Assembly: GCF_018918185.1 (NCBI RefSeq)
Contig: NZ_JAHLPZ010000001.1
Location: 434,001 to 498,000 of the forward strand
DNA: 64,000 bases
DNA from: Eubacterium sp. MSJ-21
Lineage (GTDB): Bacteria; Bacillota; Clostridia; Lachnospirales; Lachnospiraceae
Direction: 5' to 3'
The stretch's first letter is position 1, and each line of letters starts with the position of its first letter. The notes below the pieces were generated by a model. It was not told the origin of the DNA. It was given only the letters and a program-made list of their open reading frames with translations, and did not search any database. This document shows, piece after piece, positions 9,671 to 16,999 of this stretch. The translations under genes were made by a program, and so were the position numbers.

Positions 9671-10324
9671 ATGAATATTCTTTCACCGTCATTGTTATCA
9701 ATTGATTTTAACCACATTGAACGAAATGCAAAGGTATTAGATGAAGCAGGTGTGAAATGGTTTCATCTGGATGTTATGGATGGTACATTTGTGCGGAATA
9801 TCTCCTTTGGACCACCGGTCATCAAATGTATACGGAAGATTACAAAAAGCTATTTCGATGTGCATCTGATGATCAATGAACCGATTCGTTATATTGATGC
9901 ATTTGCAGATGCAGGAGCGGATATGCTTACGGTGCATTATGAAGCATGTAAGGATTTGCAGGAGACGATCGATGCAGTAAAAGCAGCAGGAATGAAGGTT
10001 GGAATCGCAGTGAATCCGGAGACACCGGTACATTGGTTAGAGTATTATATCAATCAGGTGGATATGGTGCTGATCATGAGTGTGAATCCGGGCTTTGGCG
10101 GGCAGAAGTTTATGCCGATCGCCCTTACGAAGCTGCAGGAGGTAAAGGCACTGGCAGAGGAGCGGAATCCAGAACTTCTGATTGAGGTTGATGGTGGAAT
10201 TACCGTTGATAATGTACAGGATGTACTGGATGCTGGCGCGAATGTTGTAGTTGCTGGTTCAGCTGTATTTAAGGGTGACAAGAAAGCAAATGTTGCAGCC
10301 TTTATGGAGAAACTGAACGCATAG
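9671..10324 (+). CDS. rpe: Ribulose-phosphate 3-epimerase
   Basis: Rpe interconverts ribulose-5-phosphate and xylulose-5-phosphate in the pentose phosphate pathway. It is a TIM barrel with the expected metal and catalytic motifs: LSPSLLSID, HLDVMDG, VHLMI, VNPGFGGQKF and EVDGGI. I chose the ATG at 9671, nine bases after AGGAG (9657-9661). The upstream in-frame ATG at 9662 directly abuts that site. This gives 217 residues, typical for the family. rsgA-rpe-thiN is a conserved run. Confidence 0.96.
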   Translation: MNILSPSLLSIDFNHIERNAKVLDEAGVKWFHLDVMDGTFVRNISFGPPVIKCIRKITKSYFDVHLMINEPIRYIDAFADAGADMLTVHYEACKDLQETIDAVKAAGMKVGIAVNPETPVHWLEYYINQVDMVLIMSVNPGFGGQKFMPIALTKLQEVKALAEERNPELLIEVDGGITVDNVQDVLDAGANVVVAGSAVFKGDKKANVAAFMEKLNA

Positions 10325-10337
10325 ACAGAATGTAAAA

Positions 10338-11024
10338 ATGAAATCTGAAAGCAAATATTGTCTCATTGTCACAGGCGGTTCTGCAGACAAAGATTTGGTT
10401 GCTGCCGTTTATGAGGGCGCATATGGATATCCGGTTCATCCATATGTGATCGGTGTGGATAAGGGACTGGAAGTATTAGAACAATTGGATATCGAACCGG
10501 ATCTGGTAATTGGAGATTTTGATTCCGCAAACGACGGCATCAGAGCGAAATATGTGACAAGCCCTGATGCCGTTGTGCATGAAAAGTGTGTTGTATTGAA
10601 TCCGGAAAAAGATTTCACGGATACACATGTTGCAGTATTAGAGGCGGCAAAACGTGGATTTGTACGTGCATTGTTGCTTGGCGCAACTGGCACAAGAATC
10701 GATCACACATTGGGAAACCTCGGATTGCTTTTTACGTGTGAGCAGGAGGGAATCCATGCAGAGATCTTAGATCTGCATAACCGGATATCTCTGATAGAAA
10801 AAGAAAAGATAGTTCGTGCAGAAAGTCTGTATGGACCTTATATATCTTTACTGCCCTTTTCCGAATGCGTGAAGGGCATTACCCTCAAAGGTTTTAAATA
10901 TAATGCACATGACCTGTCAATCCGAAAGGGAGAGACGATAGGACTTAGCAATGAATTAAGAGAGGAGGAAGGTCACATAACGATTGGAGATGGGTACCTG
11001 TTTCTTATGGAGACCAAAGATTAA
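10338..11024 (+). CDS. thiN: Thiamine pyrophosphokinase
   Basis: The enzyme converts thiamine plus ATP to thiamine pyrophosphate, the last step of thiamine salvage. Seen motifs are GVDKGLE, GDFDS (catalytic Asp pair region) and GATGTRIDHTLGN, all in the N-terminal catalytic domain. A C-terminal thiamin-binding beta domain follows (about residues 140-228). It has 228 residues, a normal length. No strong ribosome-binding site is visible before the ATG at 10338, so translation may depend on coupling to rpe 13 bases upstream. No thiamine riboswitch was seen nearby. Confidence 0.94.
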   Translation: MKSESKYCLIVTGGSADKDLVAAVYEGAYGYPVHPYVIGVDKGLEVLEQLDIEPDLVIGDFDSANDGIRAKYVTSPDAVVHEKCVVLNPEKDFTDTHVAVLEAAKRGFVRALLLGATGTRIDHTLGNLGLLFTCEQEGIHAEILDLHNRISLIEKEKIVRAESLYGPYISLLPFSECVKGITLKGFKYNAHDLSIRKGETIGLSNELREEEGHITIGDGYLFLMETKD

Positions 11025-12575
11025 ATGTCAACATGGGTAATACTTGCATTTGTAATTTACATGATTTTCATGTTGGGAATTGGTGTTATTACAGCGAAAA
11101 AAAACAAAAGCTCGGATGACTACTTCTTAGGAGGTAGAAACTTAGGAGGGTGGGTAACCGCACTCTCTGCTCAGGCATCTGACATGAGTGGATGGATGCT
11201 GATGGGACTTCCTGGCTGTGTCTATGCATTTGGCGCAAATCAGGCATGGATTGCAATCGGCCTTTTGATTGGTACAATTCTAAACTGGGTGATTGTCGCA
11301 GGCCGTCTGCGCAGATATACGATCAAGGCGGGCAACGCAATGACGATTCCGGAGTACTTAAATAACCGGTTTCGTGATAAGCATAATATACTGATTACAA
11401 TTTCTGCGATTGTTATCGTGGTCTTTTTCGTGGTATATTCTGCATCCGCATTTGCATCGGGTGGAAAGCTGTTCTCATCAATTACGAAGATGGACTATCA
11501 TCAGGCACTGATTGTAGGAGCCGTTGTTATTCTGATTTACACGTTCCTTGGTGGGTTCCTTGCTGTTTGCACAACAGATTTTGTGCAGGGAATGATGATG
11601 CTTGTTGGTGTACTGGCAGTTCCGATACTGGTTGTTATTGTAATGGGAACAGGAAATATTGTACCAAATCTTGTGAATTCCGGTTTAGATGTGGATGCGA
11701 AGGACTATCTGAATATCTTTATGCAGGATGGTAAGCCAATCTCCGGTATCAGCATTGCATCCCAGCTTGCATGGGGACTTGGCTATTGCGGAATGCCGCA
11801 TATTCTTGTGCGATTCATGGCAGTCCGCGATGAGAAGGAGCTTGCAAAGTCCAAGAAGGTAGCAATTGTATGGGTGCTGATCTCTCTTGTACTTGCCTGT
11901 GTGATCGGTGTACTTGGACGTGCATACCTGTATCCGATGGTATTGTCAAATAAAGGTGCACAGTACGAGAATGTTTATATTGAGATGATCAAGAAACTTT
12001 TTATGACGGATTATTCACTGCCATTTATTGGAGGTCTTCTGTTGTGTGGTATTTTGGCGGCGATCATGTCAACCGCAGATTCCCAACTGCTGGTATCATC
12101 TTCTGCAGTGGCAAATGACTTGTTTAAGGGTGTGTTCTTTAAGAAATTAAAAGATAAGCAGGTATTGTTTGTTGCCCGTATAACTGTATTTGTAGTTGCA
12201 ATCATTGCAATTATAATCGCATGGAATCCAAACTCTTCCATCATGAATCTGGTCAGCGATGCATGGGCAGGACTTGGAAGTGCATTTGGTCCGGCAATTC
12301 TGATGTCACTTTACTGGAAACGTATGAATCTGGCAGGTGCAGCAGCAGGTATGGCGAGTGGTGGACTCACTGTTATTATCTGGGATTATATTAAATGTTG
12401 TACATTAGATGGTGTGCGTGTGACACCGGCGGCCTATACGGGCGTATATTCCCTGCTGGTTGGATTTATCGTAAGCCTTGTATTCATCGTTGTTGTATCA
12501 CTGGTAACACCGAAGGTCAGCGATGAGATCGTGCAGGAATTTGAAGATGTAAAGAATGGAAATATTGAAGCATAA
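11025..12575 (+). CDS. putP: Sodium:solute symporter, PutP-like (Na+/proline family)
   Basis: This is a member of the sodium:solute symporter family (LeuT fold), most like PutP Na+/proline symporters. It has 516 residues with about 13 hydrophobic segments. Family landmarks are DYFLGGRNLGGWVTALSAQASDMSGW near the N-terminus (the SDMSGW segment surrounds the sodium and substrate sites) and MSTADSQLLVSSSAVANDL in the middle. Substrate is inferred from family similarity; pantothenate or other symporters share the fold. Its ATG directly follows the thiN stop with no gap and no good ribosome-binding site, so translational coupling is likely. It ends the block, with a strong terminator just after. 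Confidence 0.9.
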   Translation: MSTWVILAFVIYMIFMLGIGVITAKKNKSSDDYFLGGRNLGGWVTALSAQASDMSGWMLMGLPGCVYAFGANQAWIAIGLLIGTILNWVIVAGRLRRYTIKAGNAMTIPEYLNNRFRDKHNILITISAIVIVVFFVVYSASAFASGGKLFSSITKMDYHQALIVGAVVILIYTFLGGFLAVCTTDFVQGMMMLVGVLAVPILVVIVMGTGNIVPNLVNSGLDVDAKDYLNIFMQDGKPISGISIASQLAWGLGYCGMPHILVRFMAVRDEKELAKSKKVAIVWVLISLVLACVIGVLGRAYLYPMVLSNKGAQYENVYIEMIKKLFMTDYSLPFIGGLLLCGILAAIMSTADSQLLVSSSAVANDLFKGVFFKKLKDKQVLFVARITVFVVAIIAIIIAWNPNSSIMNLVSDAWAGLGSAFGPAILMSLYWKRMNLAGAAAGMASGGLTVIIWDYIKCCTLDGVRVTPAAYTGVYSLLVGFIVSLVFIVVVSLVTPKVSDEIVQEFEDVKNGNIEA

Positions 12576-12581
12576 ATAAAC

Positions 12582-12620
12582 AAAAAGAAAATGCCGGATG
12601 CGAGCCGGCATTTTCTTTTT
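12582..12620 (+). terminator. Rho-independent terminator after putP
   Basis: A perfect 16-base-pair stem (12582-12597 with 12605-12620) encloses a 7-base loop. The stem core is ATGCCGG/CCGGCAT, flanked by A-rich and T-rich arms that give a T-run after the hairpin. The symmetry would let it work in both directions. It separates the housekeeping block from the RlmH region. Confidence 0.93.
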
Positions 12621-12766
12621 GTATCTTAAAAAGAGAGGATTTATGAAAAAACTATGGTTATAATATAAAATATAATTATGAACAAATTATGACATAAGTT
12701 GAAAGTTTGTGTAAATATTCATTCAAAATGTAAGATTTGACCATAAAAAACAGGAGAAAATGGAGA

Positions 12767-13225
12767 ATGCAGATCAAAATAATTGTAGTTGGAACAGTCA
12801 AAGAGGCATTTTATCAGAAAAAAATAGAAGAATTTCAGTCAAAAATCCGGAAAAATCTACCATTGGAATTAATCTGTCTGAAGGATGAGAGTATTCCAAA
12901 GCAGATATCGGATGTGGTTATCCGAAAAATCAAGGAGACAGAAGGAGAAAAAATCCTGAGCCGGATCCAGAATACAGATTATGTGGCGGCGCTTTGCATC
13001 GATGGTAAAAAGATGGATAATTCCAAGATAAAGAAAAGTATAGAGACAGCAGAACAAAGGGGAAAAACAAGCATTGCATTTGTGATTGGAGGCTCACTTG
13101 GGTTATCTGATGCGGTTGTGAAACGTGCAGATGAAAAAATCAGCTTTTCCAATATGACATTTCCGCATCAGCTGATGCGCGTTATGCTTATGGAGGTGCT
13201 GGCAGATACTATTTGTGGTAAGTGA
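12767..13225 (+). CDS. RlmH-family rRNA pseudouridine methyltransferase with altered C-terminus
   Basis: RlmH methylates pseudouridine 1915 of 23S rRNA. This 152-residue protein has a normal SPOUT-type body: MQIKIIVVGTVKE at the start, the SAM-loop motif FVIGGSLGLS, and FSNMTFPHQLMRVMLME. The usual ending (EQ-YRAF-I-x-YHK) is missing and is replaced by an unrelated EVLADTICGK. No other frame of the same strand restores the motif, so a simple frameshift does not explain it. I chose the ATG at 12767 (AGGAG at 12752-12756); the frame is open from 12737. It is convergent with and overlaps, by 17 bases, a second RlmH-like gene on the other strand. Activity is uncertain because the lost tail helps build the active site in known RlmH dimers. 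Confidence 0.8.
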   Translation: MQIKIIVVGTVKEAFYQKKIEEFQSKIRKNLPLELICLKDESIPKQISDVVIRKIKETEGEKILSRIQNTDYVAALCIDGKKMDNSKIKKSIETAEQRGKTSIAFVIGGSLGLSDAVVKRADEKISFSNMTFPHQLMRVMLMEVLADTICGK

Positions 13226-13640
13226 TATGGTTTAATATCGTATAGGCACGGTAAAGCTGTTCAGTCAAAACAACGGTGGTAAGGTCGGTGGACATTGTAA
13301 AACCAGAGAGAGAAAACGAAGGAAGTTCGCCGATATCAGAGCTGGTCGTTTCATTTGTATCTGAAATCTGGTTTTGCTGGGCAACAACAAACTCGATACG
13401 GGAATAACCAGACAGACCAAGTTGCTCAATTTTTGATGCAAAGGCTTCCGAGGAGATGGTATCGATACCGGGGATGACGCGGAAACAGGCGGAGGAATCC
13501 GACATTGTAAGCTTTGAGAGGTCTTTATAATAGAGACATCTGACACGGCAAAAAGCGGAGAGACGTTTCACGTACTCCGCAACAGCTTTGGCGTATTCGG
13601 TATCTAATTTCTTTTTTTCAATATGTATCAAAATTTCCAT
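13209..13640 (-). CDS. Divergent RlmH-family paralogue lacking the SAM glycine loop
   Basis: This 143-residue protein aligns by eye with RlmH along its length. It begins MEILIHIEKKKLD and has a KAVAEYVKRLSAF helix. It ends with the hallmark TEQLYRAYTI and YHK that the neighbouring plus-strand RlmH gene has lost. Where RlmH has the GG-x-x-G SAM loop it reads VVAQQNQIS, and the middle is shortened, so it probably does not bind SAM in the usual way. Its ATG lies only about 7 bases after a strong -10 box and has no ribosome-binding site, suggesting a leaderless mRNA. It may be a partner or regulator of RlmH, or a decaying copy; I cannot choose between these. Confidence 0.7.
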   Translation of the reverse strand: MEILIHIEKKKLDTEYAKAVAEYVKRLSAFCRVRCLYYKDLSKLTMSDSSACFRVIPGIDTISSEAFASKIEQLGLSGYSRIEFVVAQQNQISDTNETTSSDIGELPSFSLSGFTMSTDLTTVVLTEQLYRAYTILNHITYHK

Positions 13641-13646
13641 AGAAAT

Positions 13647-13675
13647 ATTATAACATACTTCTTTTCATATGTCCT
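13647..13675 (-). promoter_or_regulatory. Extended -10 promoter for the minus-strand RlmH paralogue
   Basis: Read on the minus strand: -35 AGGACA (13675-13670), a 17-base spacer, and -10 TATAAT (13652-13647) preceded by TGT, an extended -10. The predicted transcription start falls at about 13640, the first base of the start codon. Confidence 0.6.
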
Positions 13676-13690
13676 TTTAAATGGTAAAAT
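13662..13690 (+). promoter_or_regulatory. Candidate promoter for the HAD phosphatase gene
   Basis: -35 TTTTCA (13662-13667), a 17-base spacer, and -10 TAAAAT (13685-13690) preceded by TGG (extended -10). It overlaps the divergent promoter of the RlmH paralogue, so the two polymerases could not occupy the site together. Confidence 0.45.
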
Positions 13691-13758
13691 ATATACAATC
13701 GTGCCTGTGGATATAACGTACTGGCATCAAAGTAAAAATATATGGACAGAGGACAATT

Positions 13759-14568
13759 ATGACAGATAAAAAGATTTTGGTATTAGATATTGATGGTACA
13801 CTTGTGAATTCGGAGAAACAGATCACTCCGGAGACATTAAAATATCTGAAACTGATACAGGAGCAGGGACATATTGTAGCACTGGCATCCGGCAGACCAT
13901 TTCCTGGGATGAAGCAGTATACGGATGCATTGGGACTGGCAGAGTATGGCGGTTATGCATTGAGTTTTAATGGTGGAAAAGTGGTTTCCTGTGCAACGGA
14001 GGAAGTCATTTATACAAAAGCAATACCAAACCGTTATGCGAAGATTCTCTATGAATTTGCAAAGGAACGTCATATTGGTATGGTCACATACAAGGAAAAT
14101 CAGGTGATCACCGGAACTGATACAGATGAATATATGGAATTTGAGGCACGACTCAATCATATGGAATTGTGTCAGGTGGATGATTTCCTTGGATATGTCG
14201 ATTTCGATATGACCAAATGCTTGATGACAGCGGAGACGGAGGTTGCAGAACAGTATGAGAAGGAGCTTGCAGCGCTTGTGGCACCGGATCTGAATGTATT
14301 TCGTTCAGAACCATATTTCATTGAAATTACCGTCAAAGGTGTAGACAAGGCAGAGTCTATCGCACGGCTTTTGGAGCATATTGGCATGACACGGGAACAG
14401 TGTATCTGCTGTGGAGATGGCTTCAATGACAAGACAATGGTGGAATACGCGGGTGTTGGCGTTGCAATGGGAAATGCCCAGCAGGTTGTCAAGGATGTAG
14501 CTGATTATGTGACAGCATCCTGTGACGAGGATGGACTGGTCGAAGTGATTAAGAAGTTTGTATTGTAG
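13759..14568 (+). CDS. HAD-superfamily (Cof-type) phosphatase
   Basis: This is a Cof/YidA-like HAD hydrolase that probably removes phosphate from a sugar phosphate or similar small molecule. Its substrate cannot be read from sequence. HAD motif I is DIDGTLVNS near residue 7. Motif II is in ALASGRPFPGMK, and motifs III and IV are in the Lys-containing segment and GDGFNDKTMVEYAGVGVAMGNA. The large C2 cap sits between (about residues 80-200). It has 269 residues, the usual length. AGAGGA precedes the ATG. It ends 15 bases before the dikinase gene, so the two are probably co-transcribed as a phosphatase/phosphotransferase pair. Confidence 0.9.
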   Translation: MTDKKILVLDIDGTLVNSEKQITPETLKYLKLIQEQGHIVALASGRPFPGMKQYTDALGLAEYGGYALSFNGGKVVSCATEEVIYTKAIPNRYAKILYEFAKERHIGMVTYKENQVITGTDTDEYMEFEARLNHMELCQVDDFLGYVDFDMTKCLMTAETEVAEQYEKELAALVAPDLNVFRSEPYFIEITVKGVDKAESIARLLEHIGMTREQCICCGDGFNDKTMVEYAGVGVAMGNAQQVVKDVADYVTASCDEDGLVEVIKKFVL

Positions 14569-14583
14569 AATGAAGGGCAGAAG

Positions 14584-16941
14584 ATGAAAGAATATTTGAT
14601 ATCAACCAAGGCAGATACTTTGGCTGATCTGCGTGAAATTGTAAAGCATTCTTATATTGAGGAATTGAGCATTGTATATGCCGCTGATTTCTTTGAAAAT
14701 CCAGCGGGAGTGATTGCAACGATCAAAGAACAGTTTGCTGGAAAGATGATTGTTGTACGAAGCTCCTCAAAAAGTGAGGATAATCTGGAGACAAGCAATG
14801 CCGGACATTTTGAGAGCGTGCTGGGGGTTGATGCATCGAAGGATGCAGCGATTACGGAAGCAATCGAGACAGTGTATCATTCTTATGTGGAGGGAGATTT
14901 CACAGAAACGGCGAAGCAGCAGCTGATTGAGACAAACGAAGAGGTATTGATTCAGAGACAGACCGATCATGTACGGATTTCGGGCGTTGTATTTACGAGA
15001 GATATTATATACAACCGTCCGTATTATATGGTTACTTATGATGATAATGGAAGCACGGATTCTGTGACAAGCGGTGTTCGTGGCAAGACAAAATGGATTG
15101 CGAAAAATGCATCCAGAGAATTCCTGGAATATGAATTTGTAGATCTTCTGACAGCGGTTAAGGAGATTGAACGGATCTATGATTATGTCTCTGCACTTGA
15201 TATAGAGTTTGCAATTCTGGAGGATGGAACGGTCGTTATTTTCCAGGTGCGCCCGCTGGCGGCTGCACTGAAGATCATTGCGCCGATGACAGACCGGGAA
15301 TTTAAGGACACAAAAGCACTTGCCAAGTGCAAATATCTCGATACATTCCATATTCTTTCCGATATGGCATTCTGGAATCCGGCGGAGATTATCGGCAGCA
15401 ATCCGAGACCACTTGATTATTCGTTGTACCGGGAACTGATCACGGCGCATATCTGGTCTGTGGGTCTACAGCCGCTTGGCTACCAGCCGGTACGTGGCGA
15501 ACTGATGCAGAAGGTGGGGAATAAACCATATATATCAGTGAATTACACGTTTGATGGACTGACACCTGCAGGACTTTCCGAGGACCTGTGTTATAAGCTG
15601 AATCAGTATTATGAACAGAAGCTGCGTCAGGATAAAACAGCACATGACAAGATTGAGTTTGAAATCATATTCAACACATATGATTTCATGACAGATACGC
15701 GTCTGAAGGAACTTTCGGATTACGGATTCAGCGATGCGGAGATTTCGCAGCTGCGCAATGCACTGTTTGACATTGCAAAGCAGACATTAGAGCATTACGA
15801 TGAGATCTGCGAGGAGGATCTGCGTTCTCTGGGACAGCTTACGGAGCTTCGACATGAGCTTCGGACACATGCGCCGCTGGCTGAGACGAATGTTATGAAG
15901 TTATACAGCTATATTGACGAACTGCTAGATTCCATTAAAGACCATGGAACACCACAGTTTACAAGACAGGCACGCTGTGCGTTTATGGCACGGAGCTTCT
16001 GTCGTACGCTGGTGGAAAAAGGATATTTTACGAAGCAGGAGATGGATGATTTCATGTTGTCTATTCCAACAGTTGCTTCGGAGTTTGAGCGTGATTTTGA
16101 TTTGTATAGTCATGGAAAGATGAGCCGGGATGAATTCAACCATCTGTATGGACATTTGAGACTTGGTACGTATGATATCCGTTCTGATAGCTATCGGAAT
16201 ATTTATTTTGATGTGGCGTCTGCAAATCTTACCGGAAACAATAAGGTAAAGCAGAAAGCGAAAAGTCTGGATAAAAAGAAATTGCAGATTGCGCTGGATG
16301 AGGCTGGGATCCCGGAAACACCAGAGCGTTTTATGGAGTTTATAAAAAAGGCAACACAGAACCGCGAATATTTTAAGTTTGAGTTTACAAAATCGTTATC
16401 GTTGATGCTGGATGTGATCGTGAAGCTCGGAGAGGTAATGGCAATTGCAAGGGAAGATATGTCATATCTTGAGATTCAGGATTTGCTGAGCTATCACAGC
16501 CGGGATTCCTATATTCAGACGATCGAAACACGGAGACGCTTTTACCATGTGAATTCTTATCTGGTGTTGCCGGAGGTGATTTTTGATGTCGGAGATATCG
16601 ATGTGATTGATATTGATGAGGCAAGACCAAATTTCATCACGAACAAAGTTGTGGAGGCTCCGATTGTGAATCTTGACGAAAATCATGATTCGGACATTAC
16701 AGGTAAAATCGTGGTACTTACAAAAGCTGATCCGGGATATGACTGGATTTTTGCCAAAGATATTGCCGGATTTGTTACGAAGTATGGCGGTGCGGCATCG
16801 CATATGGCAATCCGTTGTGCGGAGTTTGGAATTCCTGCAGCCATTGGCTGTGGAGAAAAAATCTATCAGAGAATTCACCGGATGCAGATTATGTGCCTGG
16901 ATTGTGAAAATGGAAGAATTACGGAAAAGCAGAGTCAATAA
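14584..16941 (+). CDS. PEP-synthase-like dikinase of unknown substrate
   Basis: The 785-residue protein has an N-terminal ATP-grasp (PPDK/PEP-synthase type) domain (about residues 1-235) with VVRSSSKSEDNLETSNAGHFESVLGV and FQVRPLAAA. A long alpha-rich middle (about 240-690) matches nothing I recognise. The C-terminal swivelling phosphohistidine domain (about 690-785) has YGGAASHMAIRCAEFGIPAAIG with the phospho-accepting His. It has no PEP-binding TIM barrel, so it is not a true PEP synthase. The ATP domain/middle/His domain order is that of rifampin phosphotransferase and related dikinases, but substrate and any antibiotic role are unproven. It is preceded closely by a HAD phosphatase gene. 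Confidence 0.82.
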   Translation: MKEYLISTKADTLADLREIVKHSYIEELSIVYAADFFENPAGVIATIKEQFAGKMIVVRSSSKSEDNLETSNAGHFESVLGVDASKDAAITEAIETVYHSYVEGDFTETAKQQLIETNEEVLIQRQTDHVRISGVVFTRDIIYNRPYYMVTYDDNGSTDSVTSGVRGKTKWIAKNASREFLEYEFVDLLTAVKEIERIYDYVSALDIEFAILEDGTVVIFQVRPLAAALKIIAPMTDREFKDTKALAKCKYLDTFHILSDMAFWNPAEIIGSNPRPLDYSLYRELITAHIWSVGLQPLGYQPVRGELMQKVGNKPYISVNYTFDGLTPAGLSEDLCYKLNQYYEQKLRQDKTAHDKIEFEIIFNTYDFMTDTRLKELSDYGFSDAEISQLRNALFDIAKQTLEHYDEICEEDLRSLGQLTELRHELRTHAPLAETNVMKLYSYIDELLDSIKDHGTPQFTRQARCAFMARSFCRTLVEKGYFTKQEMDDFMLSIPTVASEFERDFDLYSHGKMSRDEFNHLYGHLRLGTYDIRSDSYRNIYFDVASANLTGNNKVKQKAKSLDKKKLQIALDEAGIPETPERFMEFIKKATQNREYFKFEFTKSLSLMLDVIVKLGEVMAIAREDMSYLEIQDLLSYHSRDSYIQTIETRRRFYHVNSYLVLPEVIFDVGDIDVIDIDEARPNFITNKVVEAPIVNLDENHDSDITGKIVVLTKADPGYDWIFAKDIAGFVTKYGGAASHMAIRCAEFGIPAAIGCGEKIYQRIHRMQIMCLDCENGRITEKQSQ

Positions 16942-16942
16942 A

Positions 16943-16971
16943 TTGATTTCAAGTTAGGCATGGTGTATAAT
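16943..16971 (+). promoter_or_regulatory. Vegetative promoter upstream of the bactofilin-pyrH block
   Basis: -35 TTGATT (16943-16948), a 17-base spacer and a perfect -10 TATAAT (16966-16971). The start codon of the bactofilin gene lies 29 bases beyond the -10, with AAGGAGG in between. Confidence 0.7.
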
Positions 16972-16999
16972 GAAACGATGAGACAAGGAGGAAGTCTAC

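Noticed and set aside
12643-12736. TATAAT and other AT-rich -10-like boxes before the plus-strand RlmH gene
   Set aside because: No -35 hexamer at 16-18 bases from any of them; a promoter is likely in this region but I could not choose one.
14767-15450. Minus-strand frame of about 227 codons inside the dikinase gene
   Set aside because: It is antisense to a well-supported ATP-grasp domain; composition is Cys/Ile/Arg-rich and no motif is recognisable.
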